A stretch of 64,000 nt of DNA, taken from positions 62,001 through 126,000 of the forward strand of contig NZ_JAAKZF010000009.1 of the NCBI RefSeq assembly GCF_011045125.1. Direction: 5' to 3'. Each line of letters begins with the position of its first letter. Within the stretch, counting starts at the first letter, position 1. A model generated the notes under the pieces. The model was not told the origin of the DNA and did no database searches. It worked only from the letters and a program-made list of their open reading frames with translations. The translations under genes and the position numbers were made by a program. This document shows positions 53,134 to 63,189 of this stretch, piece after piece. This stretch comes from Allomesorhizobium camelthorni (GTDB lineage: Bacteria; Pseudomonadota; Alphaproteobacteria; Rhizobiales; Rhizobiaceae).

Positions 53134-54156
53134 TTAGCCCGCCGCGCCGGCGATCGAGCCGCGAACGACCAGGTCGACCGGCCAGATCTCACCCCGCGCG
53201 CCCTCTTCCAGGCCCGAAATCCGTGCCACCAGCCGCTCGGCGATCCGCGCGCCCGCCGCCCGGATCGACGAGCGCGTCGTCGACAGCGGCACGGAAAAAT
53301 GCTCGGGCCTCAGCCACGGAAACACGTCGTCATGTGCGACTAGCGACACGTCGCCGGGGATGGTCAGGCCGAGATCGCGCACGGCGCGCACCACGCCGAG
53401 CGCCATGATCAGGCTGGAGCAGGCGATCGCCGTTGGCGGTTCGGGCTGCTCGAGCAGGCTGCGCGCCGAGCGGTAGCCGTTCTCTTCGGTCATCGCCACC
53501 GAGCGGATCCTTTCGGGCGGCAGCGCCAGCCCGGCGGAAGCCAGCGCGCGCCTGACGCCGCGCTCGCGGAAGATCGCGAAAGTCTGCCCGTCGTCGCCAT
53601 TGATCAGCGCAATGCGTTTGTGGCCGAGTTGGACCAGCAGCCGCGCCGCCTCGTGGAATGCGCCCTCATTGTCGATGTCGAGGAAGGGATAGTCGAAATC
53701 GAGCCCTTCGGCGCGGCCGTGCACCAGGAAGGGCAGGCCGAGCTGGTTGACCAGCGAGATGCGCCGGTCGGCGGGGCGCGGCGCGGAGATATAGACGGCG
53801 TCGACCTGTTTGTTGGCGGCGACGCGCCGGTAGGTCGTCTCCTCGTCGTCGGCGTCGGCCGGGCTCAGCACCAGATCAAGCTCGTGCGAGCGCGCGTAAT
53901 CGCCCAGCCCCGACAGGAATTCGACGAAATGCGGGTCGATGTCGACCGAGGCGCCGGTCGGCAGCACATAGCCGATCATGCCGGCCTTGCCGGTCGCCAG
54001 GCGTCTCGCGCTCGGGTTCGGCCGGTAGCCGTGGCGCTTGGCGGCGTCGGTGACGCGGCGGCGGGTTTCCTCGCTGACTTCCGGGTAGCCGTTCAGCGCC
54101 CGGCTCACCGTCGTCTGCGAGAGTTGCAGCATATGCGACAGCTGTTTGAGGTTCAC
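53134..54156 (-). CDS. aglR: LacI-family repressor of alpha-glucoside uptake
   Basis: A 340-residue LacI/GalR regulator. The HTH is LKQLSHMLQLSQTTVSRALN, followed by the hinge NPSARRLATGKAGMIGYVLP and a periplasmic-binding-protein-like sugar domain. It is divergent from aglE across a 348-base region with two perfect LacI-type palindromes, as AglR is in S. meliloti. Start is GTG 54156 with GGAG seven bases upstream, and this puts the HTH at the very N-terminus as usual; the longer frame is rejected. Confidence 0.92.
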   Translation of the reverse strand: MNLKQLSHMLQLSQTTVSRALNGYPEVSEETRRRVTDAAKRHGYRPNPSARRLATGKAGMIGYVLPTGASVDIDPHFVEFLSGLGDYARSHELDLVLSPADADDEETTYRRVAANKQVDAVYISAPRPADRRISLVNQLGLPFLVHGRAEGLDFDYPFLDIDNEGAFHEAARLLVQLGHKRIALINGDDGQTFAIFRERGVRRALASAGLALPPERIRSVAMTEENGYRSARSLLEQPEPPTAIACSSLIMALGVVRAVRDLGLTIPGDVSLVAHDDVFPWLRPEHFSVPLSTTRSSIRAAGARIAERLVARISGLEEGARGEIWPVDLVVRGSIAGAAG

Positions 54157-54174
54157 AGCAGAGCTCCAGATTCT

Positions 54175-54186
54175 CAAAGCGCTTTG
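54175..54186. promoter_or_regulatory. AglR operator 1
   Basis: CAAAGCGCTTTG, a perfect 12-base palindrome with the central CG step typical of LacI-family operators. It lies 19 bases upstream of the aglR start, so it would serve autoregulation. Confidence 0.8.
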
Positions 54187-54380
54187 AATGCAGCCGGATT
54201 GCCGCTTTTGTCTCCTGTCGCGCAACATTCACTATAGGTCGCGAATCGCCTGTTCAGAAGCGATATTGCATGCTGCAGCCCCAAAAAAGCATGCTGCGCT
54301 GCGCGATTGGCGCATTTTAAATCGGTTTATGACCCGGAGCTCTTGACTCTTTGCCGGTTCGGTGGCGTGATGCAGTCAGC

Positions 54381-54392
54381 CAAAGCGCTTTG
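54381..54392. promoter_or_regulatory. AglR operator 2
   Basis: A second identical CAAAGCGCTTTG, 206 bases from the first, lies 113 bases upstream of aglE. A TTGACT at 54343-54348 could be the -35 of the agl promoter, in which case this site overlaps or follows the start point. The two sites could be joined by a DNA loop. Confidence 0.8.
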
Positions 54393-54504
54393 GGAGCTCT
54401 ACCTATGCGGTTGCGATCCGCACGGGGCTGGGGCACATTCGAGCGGCCGCCGGCAGGACGGAATGGAGGTTCCGTCTCCATTGAGAACCGTTGGGAGGAC
54501 TATC

Positions 54505-55860
54505 ATGAAAAAAACCCTGATGCTGGGCGCCGCCCTTGCCGCGCTCGCTTTTGGCGCGCCGGCTCACGCCGAACTGAAATTCCAACCGGGCGAGGATCCC
54601 CGCTTCACCTGGGCCAACTACGAAGAGCTGAAGAAAGTCGACCTGAAGGGCGAGACGCTGTCGATCTTCGGCCCATGGCGCGGCGAAGACGAAGCCTTGA
54701 TCCGCTCCGTTCTCGAATATTTCACCGAGGCCACCGGCGCGACGATCAACTATTCTTCGTCGGAAAATTATGAACAACAGATCGTCATCGACACGCAGGC
54801 GGGCAGCCCGCCCAACATCGCCGTACTGCCGCAGCCGGGTCTGATCCAGGATCTTGCTTCCAAGGGCCTGCTGACGCCGCTCGGCGAGGAGACCGCGACT
54901 TTCGTCAAGGACAATTACGGCGCAGGCCAGTCGTGGGTCGACCTCGGCACCTACAACGACAAGGACGGCAAGCCGGGTTACTTTGCGTTCCCTTACAAGG
55001 CCGATCTGAAGTCGATTGTCTGGTACGTGCCGGAAAATTTCGAGGAAGCCGGCTACGAAGTGCCGAAGACCTGGGAAGAACTGCAGGCTCTCGCCGACCA
55101 GATCGTCGCCGACGGCGGCAAGCCCTGGTGCATCGGCCTGGGTTCGGGCGGCGCGACCGGCTGGCCGGCGACCGACTGGATCGAGGACATCATGCTGCGC
55201 ACGCAGCCGCCGGAAACCTACGACAAGTGGACCAAGAACGAGATTCCGTTCAACGATCCGGCGGTCGTCGAGGCTCTCGACATCTTCGCCAATATCGCGA
55301 CTAACGACGCCATGGTAGACGGCGGCGCGGCGGCTGTCGCGGCCACCGACTTCCGCGACAGCCCGAAGGGCCTCTTCGGCATCCCGCCGAAATGCTATCT
55401 GCACCGCCAGGCCTCGTTCATCTCATCCTTCTTCCCGGAAGGCACCGAGCTCGGTGAAGGCGCGGATTTCTTCTACCTCCCGCCCATGGCTGCGACGCCT
55501 GAACTCGGCAAGCCGGTGCTCGGCGCTGGAACGCTGTTCAGCATCACCAAGGACTCCAAGGCCGCGCGCGCCTTCATCGACTTCCTGAAGATGCCGCTGT
55601 CGCACGAGATCTGGATGGCGCAGTCGGGCTTCCTGACCCCGCTGAAGACGGTGAACGGTGAAGCCTATGCCAATGAAGCGCTGAAGAAGCAGGGCGAAAT
55701 CCTGGTCAATGCGTCGACCTTCCGCTTCGACGGTTCCGACCTGATGCCCGGCAAGATCGGCGCCGGCGCCTTCTGGACCGGCATGATCGACCTGGTCGGC
55801 GGAAAGCCGTCTGCCGACGTCGCGGCCGATATCCAGACGAGCTGGGACGCGATCAAGTAG
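54505..55860 (+). CDS. aglE: Alpha-glucoside ABC importer, periplasmic binding protein
   Basis: A 451-residue solute-binding protein. Residues 1-23 are a signal peptide (ends APAHA). The mature part, LKFQPGEDPRFTWANYEELK and LSIFGPWRGEDEALIRSVLE, matches the AglE group that binds sucrose, maltose and trehalose. Start is ATG 54505 behind GGGAGGAC; the open frame extends upstream over the operator region. It is the first gene of aglEFGAK. A 316-base gap with a family A repeat follows. Confidence 0.93.
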   Translation: MKKTLMLGAALAALAFGAPAHAELKFQPGEDPRFTWANYEELKKVDLKGETLSIFGPWRGEDEALIRSVLEYFTEATGATINYSSSENYEQQIVIDTQAGSPPNIAVLPQPGLIQDLASKGLLTPLGEETATFVKDNYGAGQSWVDLGTYNDKDGKPGYFAFPYKADLKSIVWYVPENFEEAGYEVPKTWEELQALADQIVADGGKPWCIGLGSGGATGWPATDWIEDIMLRTQPPETYDKWTKNEIPFNDPAVVEALDIFANIATNDAMVDGGAAAVAATDFRDSPKGLFGIPPKCYLHRQASFISSFFPEGTELGEGADFFYLPPMAATPELGKPVLGAGTLFSITKDSKAARAFIDFLKMPLSHEIWMAQSGFLTPLKTVNGEAYANEALKKQGEILVNASTFRFDGSDLMPGKIGAGAFWTGMIDLVGGKPSADVAADIQTSWDAIK

Positions 55861-55896
55861 AGCAAAGTTCGGCATGCCGCGCAGCTAGACGTGATT

Positions 55897-56087
55897 GCGC
55901 TGCCCCTCACCTGCCTGCCGGCATCCTCTCCCCGTTATCCTTCGACAAGCTCAGGACGGGGAGAGGGCCGCCTTCATAGGCTCCTTCGCCAATTGTCATC
56001 GTTGAAAGTTGGCGAAACCGGTGCGGTTCTGGCCTCTCCCCGTTCTTCACGGGGAGAGGATGCCGGCAGGCAGGTGAGGGGCAGCGC
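55897..56087. repeat. Palindromic intergenic repeat between aglE and aglF (family A, composite)
   Basis: Outer arms GCGCTGCCCCTCACCTGCC and its complement at the right end enclose two CTCTCCCCGTT / ACGGGGAGAG stems. One stem is interrupted by TTCGACAAGCTCAGGA, a short motif inserted in its loop. The remaining part of the 316-base gap has only the aglF ribosome site. Confidence 0.8.
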
Positions 56088-56176
56088 CAAGTTTGAAGAA
56101 AGTAGCTGCTCGCGGACAAGGTCGAAGCAACAGGCCGCGAGCCCCACATCGCAGGCCACATCAGGGGGAGGAACCC

Positions 56177-57190
56177 ATGGCGGCTCAGATTTTTTCGGCG
56201 ATCCTGGTCATCATCATCGGCGTCGGCGGCTGCGTCGGCTATTTCTGGGGCGCCAACAAGCTGCTCGACGTGATCTTTCCCTCGCGTGGCGTGAAAGGTG
56301 GGGCGGCGATCGACAATCTGCGCCGCCAGGGAGTCATCCGGCCATGGCTCTTCATCGGGCCGGCGCTGATCATTCTGACGGTCTATCTGATCTATCCCGT
56401 GGTCCAGACGCTGATCCTGTCCTTCCACGACCGCGGCGGCGAGAATTTCGTCGGCGTCGCCAACTATTCCTGGGCGTTCGGGGACCGCGAGTTCCGCAAT
56501 TCGATCTTCAACAATCTGCTTTGGCTGCTCGTCGTTCCGGCCGCCTGCACGTTTCTCGGGCTGGTGATCGCCGTTCTGACCGACAAGATCTGGTGGGGCA
56601 CGATCGCCAAGAGCCTGATCTTCCTGCCGCTCGCCATTTCCTTCGTCGGCGCCAGCGTGATCTGGAAGTTCGTCTATGAATATCGCGGTGAGGGCCAGAC
56701 CCAGATCGGCATCCTCAATTCCATCGTGCAGTTCTTCGGCGGCTCGCCGCAGGTCTGGATATCGCTGCCGCTCTGGAACAATTTTTTCCTTATGGTCATC
56801 CTGATCTGGATCCAGACCGGCTTCGCCATGGTCATCCTGTCGTCGGCGCTGCGCGGCATTCCCGAGGAGACGCTGGAAGCCGCCGTCATCGACGGCGCCA
56901 ACCCGTTCCAGATTTTCTGGAAGATCATGATACCGCAGATATGGGGCACGATCGCCGTCGTCTGGACCACCATCACCATACTGGTGCTCAAGGTATTCGA
57001 CATCGTGCTGACCATGACCAACGGCCAGTGGAACAGCCAGGTTCTCGCCAACCTCATGTTTGATTGGATGTTCCGTGGCGGCGGCGATTTCGGCCGCGGC
57101 GCGACGATCGCCATCATCATCATGCTCGCGGTGCTGCCGATCATGATCTGGAACATCCGCCAGGCCAACAAAGAGACCGGAGGACACTGA
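56177..57190 (+). CDS. aglF: Alpha-glucoside ABC importer, inner-membrane permease 1
   Basis: A 337-residue permease, longer at the N-terminus than other MalF-type subunits. An extra hydrophobic helix is at residues 5-27 (FSAILVIIIGVGGCVGYFWG), before the core spans. The EAA loop is EETLEAAVIDGANPFQIFWK. Start is ATG 56177 behind GGGGGAGGA; the longer frame crosses the repeat. It pairs with AglG, whose gene begins two bases after its stop. Confidence 0.92.
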   Translation: MAAQIFSAILVIIIGVGGCVGYFWGANKLLDVIFPSRGVKGGAAIDNLRRQGVIRPWLFIGPALIILTVYLIYPVVQTLILSFHDRGGENFVGVANYSWAFGDREFRNSIFNNLLWLLVVPAACTFLGLVIAVLTDKIWWGTIAKSLIFLPLAISFVGASVIWKFVYEYRGEGQTQIGILNSIVQFFGGSPQVWISLPLWNNFFLMVILIWIQTGFAMVILSSALRGIPEETLEAAVIDGANPFQIFWKIMIPQIWGTIAVVWTTITILVLKVFDIVLTMTNGQWNSQVLANLMFDWMFRGGGDFGRGATIAIIIMLAVLPIMIWNIRQANKETGGH

Positions 57191-57191
57191 G

Positions 57192-58346
57192 ATGGCCAAT
57201 CCGACCGGCAAGTCCTACCTCGGCCGCTTCGGCGTCCACATAGCGGTTCTCTTCTTCGTCGCGCTCTGGACCCTTCCGACGCTCGGCATCCTGATCTCCT
57301 CGCTGCGCGACAAGGATCAGATCATCGTCTCCGGCTGGTGGACATCGCTTACAAGTTCCACCCAGACCGAGGCCGGGCGGCTGCCGCCGCCCAACACAGC
57401 GGCCGAAAGGGACGGCAAATTCGTGCTGGAAGGCAATCTGTTCGAGGTGCCGGGAAGCCGCGCGATCACCAATTTCGGCATCCGCGCCCAGGCGCCGACC
57501 GAGTTCGAAGCCGGCAGCGTCGCCGATCTCGGCGACGGCGAGACCATGCAGGTCAATGCCGATGGCGGTTTCATCATGACGATGCCGGCAGCCTCCGACG
57601 CCACGCGCGGCCGGCGCGTCTATTATGCCGCGACGGTGCCGCCGCGCTTCACCACCGAAAATTACGCGAACGTGCTGTTTTCTGAAGGCATCGGCCGCTC
57701 CTTCATCAACTCTCTGACGGTCACCATACCGGCGACCGTGATCCCGATCATGATCGCCGCCTTCGCCGCCTACGCGCTCGCCTGGATGCGCTTTCCCGGC
57801 CGCGCGCTTCTCATTGCGACCATCATCGGCCTGCTCGTCGTGCCGCTGCAAATGACGCTGATCCCGCTGCTGGAACTGTATAATGACGTGGGCGAACTGT
57901 TCGGCGTGCCGTCCAAGACCTATCTCGGCATATGGCTGGCCCATACCGGTTTCGGCCTGCCTTTCGCGATCTACCTCTTGAGGAGCTACATGGCCGGCCT
58001 GCCACGCGAACTGATGGAATCGGCCCGCATCGACGGCGCCAGCGACTTCGAGATATTCGTCAAGATCGTGCTGCCGCTGTCGTTCCCGGTGCTCGCTTCC
58101 TTCGCCATCTTCCAGTTCCTGTGGGTGTGGAACGATCTGCTGGTAGCGATGGTCTTCCTCAAGACCGACGCCACACAGCTCGTCTTGACCGCAAGGCTCA
58201 ACGCGCTCCTCGGTTCGCGCGGCGGCGATTGGGAAATCCTGACGGCTTCGGCCTTCGTGACGATCATCGTGCCGCTGATCGTGTTCTTCTCGCTGCAACG
58301 CTATTTCGTCCGCGGTCTGCTCGCGGGCTCGGTCAAAGGAGGCTGA
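57192..58346 (+). CDS. aglG: Alpha-glucoside ABC importer, inner-membrane permease 2
   Basis: A 384-residue MalG-type permease with a large periplasmic insert of about 120 residues after the first span (residues 40-160, including TEAGRLPPPNTAAERDGKF). This insert is characteristic of AglG. The EAA loop is ELMESARIDGASDFEIFVKI, and the C-terminus is QRYFVRGLLAGSVKGG. Start is ATG 57192. aglA begins at 58348, one base after its stop, so translation is tightly linked. Confidence 0.93.
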   Translation: MANPTGKSYLGRFGVHIAVLFFVALWTLPTLGILISSLRDKDQIIVSGWWTSLTSSTQTEAGRLPPPNTAAERDGKFVLEGNLFEVPGSRAITNFGIRAQAPTEFEAGSVADLGDGETMQVNADGGFIMTMPAASDATRGRRVYYAATVPPRFTTENYANVLFSEGIGRSFINSLTVTIPATVIPIMIAAFAAYALAWMRFPGRALLIATIIGLLVVPLQMTLIPLLELYNDVGELFGVPSKTYLGIWLAHTGFGLPFAIYLLRSYMAGLPRELMESARIDGASDFEIFVKIVLPLSFPVLASFAIFQFLWVWNDLLVAMVFLKTDATQLVLTARLNALLGSRGGDWEILTASAFVTIIVPLIVFFSLQRYFVRGLLAGSVKGG

Positions 58347-58347
58347 T

Positions 58348-60018
58348 ATGATGCAGGCCGTTCTGCGCAAGGCGGAAGAGCCGGCGCTCGCAGTCGACCG
58401 CGACTGGTGGCGCGGAGCGGTCATCTATCAGATCTATCCGCGCAGCTACCAGGATTCCAACGGCGACGGCATAGGCGACCTGAAGGGCATCATCCGCCGG
58501 CTTCCCTACATTGCCTCGCTGGGCGCCGACGCGATCTGGATCTCGCCGTTCTTCAAGTCGCCGATGAAGGATTTCGGCTACGATGTCTCGGATTATTGCG
58601 ACGTCGATCCGATGTTCGGCACGCTGGCCGATTTCGACGATCTAATAGCCGAGGCGCACCGGCTGGGCCTGCGGGTGATGATCGACGAGGTGATCTCGCA
58701 TACGTCCGACGAGCATCCCTGGTTCAAGGAAAGCCGCTCCAGCCGCGACAACGCCAAGGCCGACTGGTACGTGTGGGCGGACGCCAAGCCCGACGGCACG
58801 CCGCCCACCAACTGGCTGTCGATTTTCGGCGGCTCGGCGTGGCAATGGGACACGCGCCGCCAGCAATATTACCTGCACAATTTCCTGGCCGAGCAGCCGG
58901 ACCTCAACTTCCACAACAAGGACGTGCAGGACGCCTTGCTCGGCGTCACCCGTTTCTGGCTCGACCGCGGCGTCGACGGTTTCCGGCTCGATACAATCAA
59001 CTTCTACTTCCACAGCCAGGGGCTGGAGGACAATCCGCCGCTGCCGCCCGAATTGCGCAACGACCAGACCGCCCCGGCGGTGAACCCGTATAATTACCAG
59101 CACCACATCTACGACAAGAGCCGGCCGGAAAACCTTGCTTTCCTCGCCCGCTTCCGCGCTTTGCTCGACGAGTATCCGGCGGCGGCGGCGGTCGGCGAGG
59201 TCGGCGATTCGCAGCGCGGGCTCGAAGTCGTCGCTTCCTACACAGCCGGCGGCGACAAGGTGCAGATGTGCTACGCCTTCGATTTCCTGGCGCCCGAAAA
59301 GATCAGCGCCGCCAAGGTGCGCACCGTGCTCGAGGATTTCGGTGCGGCGGCCAGTGACGGCTGGTCGTGCTGGGCCTTCTCCAACCATGACGTGATGCGT
59401 CATGCCACGCGCTGGGGCAAAGGCGAGGCCGACAGGACCGCTTATCTGAAGGTCATTTCAGCGCTGCTGATGTCGCTGCGCGGCTCGGTCTGCCTCTATC
59501 AGGGCGAGGAATTGGGCCTGGGCGAAGCCGATCTCGCCTTCGAGGATCTGCAGGACCCCTACGGCATACGCTTCTGGCCCGAATTCAAGGGCCGCGACGG
59601 CTGCCGCACGCCGATGGTGTGGGACCAAAATGCGCCGAATGGCGGCTTCTCATCGGCCAAGCCATGGCTGCCGGCGCCGCGGGAGCATCTCGCGCAGGCG
59701 GTCAGCGCACAGCAGGGCGACGAAAACTCGCTGCTCGAGCACTACCGCCGCTTCCTCGCCTTCCGCCGCGCGCATCCGGCTTTCGCCAAGGGCGAGATCG
59801 AGTTCCTGGCCGGGGAGGGCGATGTTGTCGCCTTCACCCGGCGTCAGGGCAATGAGGAGATCGTCTGCGCCTTCAACCTCGGCGCCGGACAGGCAAGCGT
59901 CGATCTCGGCGGCGATCGCACGGTCCAGCCGCTTACCGGGCACGGGTTTACCGGACAAGCGGATGCAGGCAAAATCCGGCTGGGCAGCTACGGAGCGTGG
60001 TTCGGGCGCATTGCCTGA
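58348..60018 (+). CDS. aglA: Alpha-glucosidase, GH13 family
   Basis: A 556-residue cytoplasmic glycoside hydrolase that splits imported alpha-glucosides such as sucrose, maltose or trehalose. GH13 regions are visible in order: QIYPRSYQDSNGDGIGDLKG, IDEVISHTSDEHPWF, the nucleophile Asp in DGFRLDTINFYF, the acid/base Glu in AAAVGEVGDSQRG, and the transition-state Asp in CWAFSNHDVMRH. No signal peptide is present. Start is ATG 58348 (a second ATG follows at once). It lies between the permease and ATPase genes as in S. meliloti agl. Confidence 0.95.
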   Translation: MMQAVLRKAEEPALAVDRDWWRGAVIYQIYPRSYQDSNGDGIGDLKGIIRRLPYIASLGADAIWISPFFKSPMKDFGYDVSDYCDVDPMFGTLADFDDLIAEAHRLGLRVMIDEVISHTSDEHPWFKESRSSRDNAKADWYVWADAKPDGTPPTNWLSIFGGSAWQWDTRRQQYYLHNFLAEQPDLNFHNKDVQDALLGVTRFWLDRGVDGFRLDTINFYFHSQGLEDNPPLPPELRNDQTAPAVNPYNYQHHIYDKSRPENLAFLARFRALLDEYPAAAAVGEVGDSQRGLEVVASYTAGGDKVQMCYAFDFLAPEKISAAKVRTVLEDFGAAASDGWSCWAFSNHDVMRHATRWGKGEADRTAYLKVISALLMSLRGSVCLYQGEELGLGEADLAFEDLQDPYGIRFWPEFKGRDGCRTPMVWDQNAPNGGFSSAKPWLPAPREHLAQAVSAQQGDENSLLEHYRRFLAFRRAHPAFAKGEIEFLAGEGDVVAFTRRQGNEEIVCAFNLGAGQASVDLGGDRTVQPLTGHGFTGQADAGKIRLGSYGAWFGRIA

Positions 60019-60050
60019 GCGACAGACAAGAAGAATTCGGGAGGAAAAGC

Positions 60051-61163
<1,113 letters not shown>

Positions 61164-61191
61164 CTCTCCTCCCGTCTGGCGTCTTGTGGCG

Positions 61192-61209
61192 GGCTCCCGA
61201 ACGGGAGCC
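61192..61209. terminator. Possible shared terminator hairpin between aglK and the cyclase gene
   Basis: GGCTCCCG (61192-61199) pairs with CGGGAGCC (61202-61209) around a two-base loop. It lies between convergent genes, but no T-run follows on either strand, so the terminator role is only likely. Confidence 0.4.
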
Positions 61210-61217
61210 GCCTGCTG

Positions 61218-63131
61218 TCAGGCCACGCTCATTTGGCGTTCGGCCGCAGCTTCGGCGCTGACATCGGCGACTTCGCCCACAAGAAAGAGCTCGATCGCCT
61301 CGCCCCTGCCGCGCAGCCTGTGCCGCCCCGAGGGTATGACCTCGAAGCGTTCGTCGAGGCGCGACGCGGTCTCGGCCGAGATGGCGATCATGGTCTGGGC
61401 TTCGGGCGCCAGCGTCTTGCCCAGCCCCTGCAGCCTCTGGCTGACATTCACCGTGTCACCGATGATCGTATAGTTTACGCGGTCCGAAGCGCCGATATTG
61501 CCGACGATGACTGGGCCGGTATGGATGCCGATCCGCACCTTGAGGGCCGGCAGTCCCTCCAGCACTGCCGCCTTGTTGTCGGCTGCAAGATACTCCCTGA
61601 TCTGAGCGGCGGCGCGGACGGCCGCAGCGGCATGGCCCTTCAGCCGGTCGGGAGCGCCGAAGAATGCCATCATGCCGTCGCCGAGGAATTTGTCGACTGT
61701 GCCGCCATGCGCGTCCACGGCGCGGCACAGGATGGCGAAATGACGGTTCAAGAGCTTCGACACCGCCGCCGCGTCCAACTGCTCCGACAGCGCCGTGAAA
61801 TCGGCGATGTCGGTGAACATCACCGTGACGACCGTCTCACGCGGTTCGGCGATGCCGATCTCGCCAGTGCGCACCAGCTTGGCGACAAGTGAGCGCGGAA
61901 TGTAGGTGGAGAAGGCGCGCAGTCCGATCAGCATGGCATTGAAGGCTGACGCCTGATCGTCCAGTTCCTTGATCCGGCTGCGCGGCAGCGGAGCCACGCC
62001 GTCTAGATCGAAATCGGCGACTCGCGTCGCCTGTCCGGCGATCGCCTGTATGGGTCGCGAAAGGCGCCTGCCGAGTAGGATGGCGACGATCACCGCGGCG
62101 GCCATCGCGGCAAGCCCGAGCATGGCCGATCCCATGACACGCTCGATCTCGCTGCCGACCTGGCTGCCTTTGAAGTATGCGCCAATCGTCCAGGGCCGCT
62201 CGCCATAGCCAGGAATCTTGCGGGTGATGGCAACGTAGGCATTGTCGCCCCACCAGTCATCGTCCCCGCCATCGATATTTATTTCCGAAAGCTCGACATC
62301 GCGGGTGCGTCTGGCGTCGAACTGATCCTCTACCTTGCGAGTGGAATAGGTGGCCAGCACCGGGTCACCGAACGTCGCGAGCGGCATCAGCGGCGCCATG
62401 CCGTTCTTGCGCGCATCGGGTTGGGACAGGCGTTCGTCGGCAATGACGCGGTCCTCGCCATCAAGGATGAAGGCATGCGTTCCGAACCGCATCGAGAGGT
62501 CCCGCGTGATCTCGGAGAGCTTCTGCAGCTCGACCGCCGCGATCACCCAGCCTTGCGGTGCGGCCCCGCGAGAGAGCGGCGCCGACACATTGGCGTACAG
62601 GCCGTGCTCGTTGGCCACAAAGGATCCCCACAACAGCCGGTTGGTCTGGCGGCGTTGCTCCAGGGCGGCCAGCACCTGCGGCGATTTCTCGACCTCAGGC
62701 GGCAGAAGCTCGACCTTTCCGTCTGTATCGCGGGCGACGCCCCGGCAGATCATATCCGGCGTGCAGATCAGCATGGCGGTCGCGGGCTGGGCGGCCAAGA
62801 GTGCGCCCGAAAGAGCCGCCGACATAGCGTCATCGTCGTCGATCAGGAACTCGCCCTGCGCATAGAGCTTGGAGATGCCGTTCACGGCGCTTTCAGCCTG
62901 CTCCATCTCCGCGCGCAACAAATCCTCCATCGCATCGACGAGCAGGGTGGACTGCGCGCCGAGCAGGTCGAGTGTGTTGCGGATATTGGCGCCGACCGTC
63001 AGAGTCAGCACGCCGCCGATCGACAGGAAGACGAGCGTGCCGAAGCTGATCGCCATGATGGCCGCGACCGGCATGCGCCGCCACTTCTTGGCGGGGCGGA
63101 CCAGGCGCACCGGTTCATTCGACGAATCCAT
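61218..63131 (-). CDS. Membrane-bound class III adenylate/guanylate cyclase
   Basis: A 637-residue receptor-type cyclase. A transmembrane helix at 22-46 and another at 332-354 bracket a periplasmic sensor of about 285 residues (double-Cache-like). A HAMP linker (355-405, RRLSRPIQAIAGQATRVADF) leads to the cyclase domain at 433-600. The metal Asp residues are Asp-441 (FTDIADFT) and Asp-485 (KFLGDGMMAFFG), and IGIHTGPVIVGNIGASDRVN is the usual dimer motif. Start is ATG 63131; a longer GTG start lacks a ribosome site. It should convert an outside signal into cAMP or cGMP. The ligand is unknown. Confidence 0.88.
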   Translation of the reverse strand: MDSSNEPVRLVRPAKKWRRMPVAAIMAISFGTLVFLSIGGVLTLTVGANIRNTLDLLGAQSTLLVDAMEDLLRAEMEQAESAVNGISKLYAQGEFLIDDDDAMSAALSGALLAAQPATAMLICTPDMICRGVARDTDGKVELLPPEVEKSPQVLAALEQRRQTNRLLWGSFVANEHGLYANVSAPLSRGAAPQGWVIAAVELQKLSEITRDLSMRFGTHAFILDGEDRVIADERLSQPDARKNGMAPLMPLATFGDPVLATYSTRKVEDQFDARRTRDVELSEINIDGGDDDWWGDNAYVAITRKIPGYGERPWTIGAYFKGSQVGSEIERVMGSAMLGLAAMAAAVIVAILLGRRLSRPIQAIAGQATRVADFDLDGVAPLPRSRIKELDDQASAFNAMLIGLRAFSTYIPRSLVAKLVRTGEIGIAEPRETVVTVMFTDIADFTALSEQLDAAAVSKLLNRHFAILCRAVDAHGGTVDKFLGDGMMAFFGAPDRLKGHAAAAVRAAAQIREYLAADNKAAVLEGLPALKVRIGIHTGPVIVGNIGASDRVNYTIIGDTVNVSQRLQGLGKTLAPEAQTMIAISAETASRLDERFEVIPSGRHRLRGRGEAIELFLVGEVADVSAEAAAERQMSVA

Positions 63132-63189
63132 GGCATCAAATGTCGTGACGGGCCGACGAATTGCAAGCCTGGAGTGCACGCAACAACGT

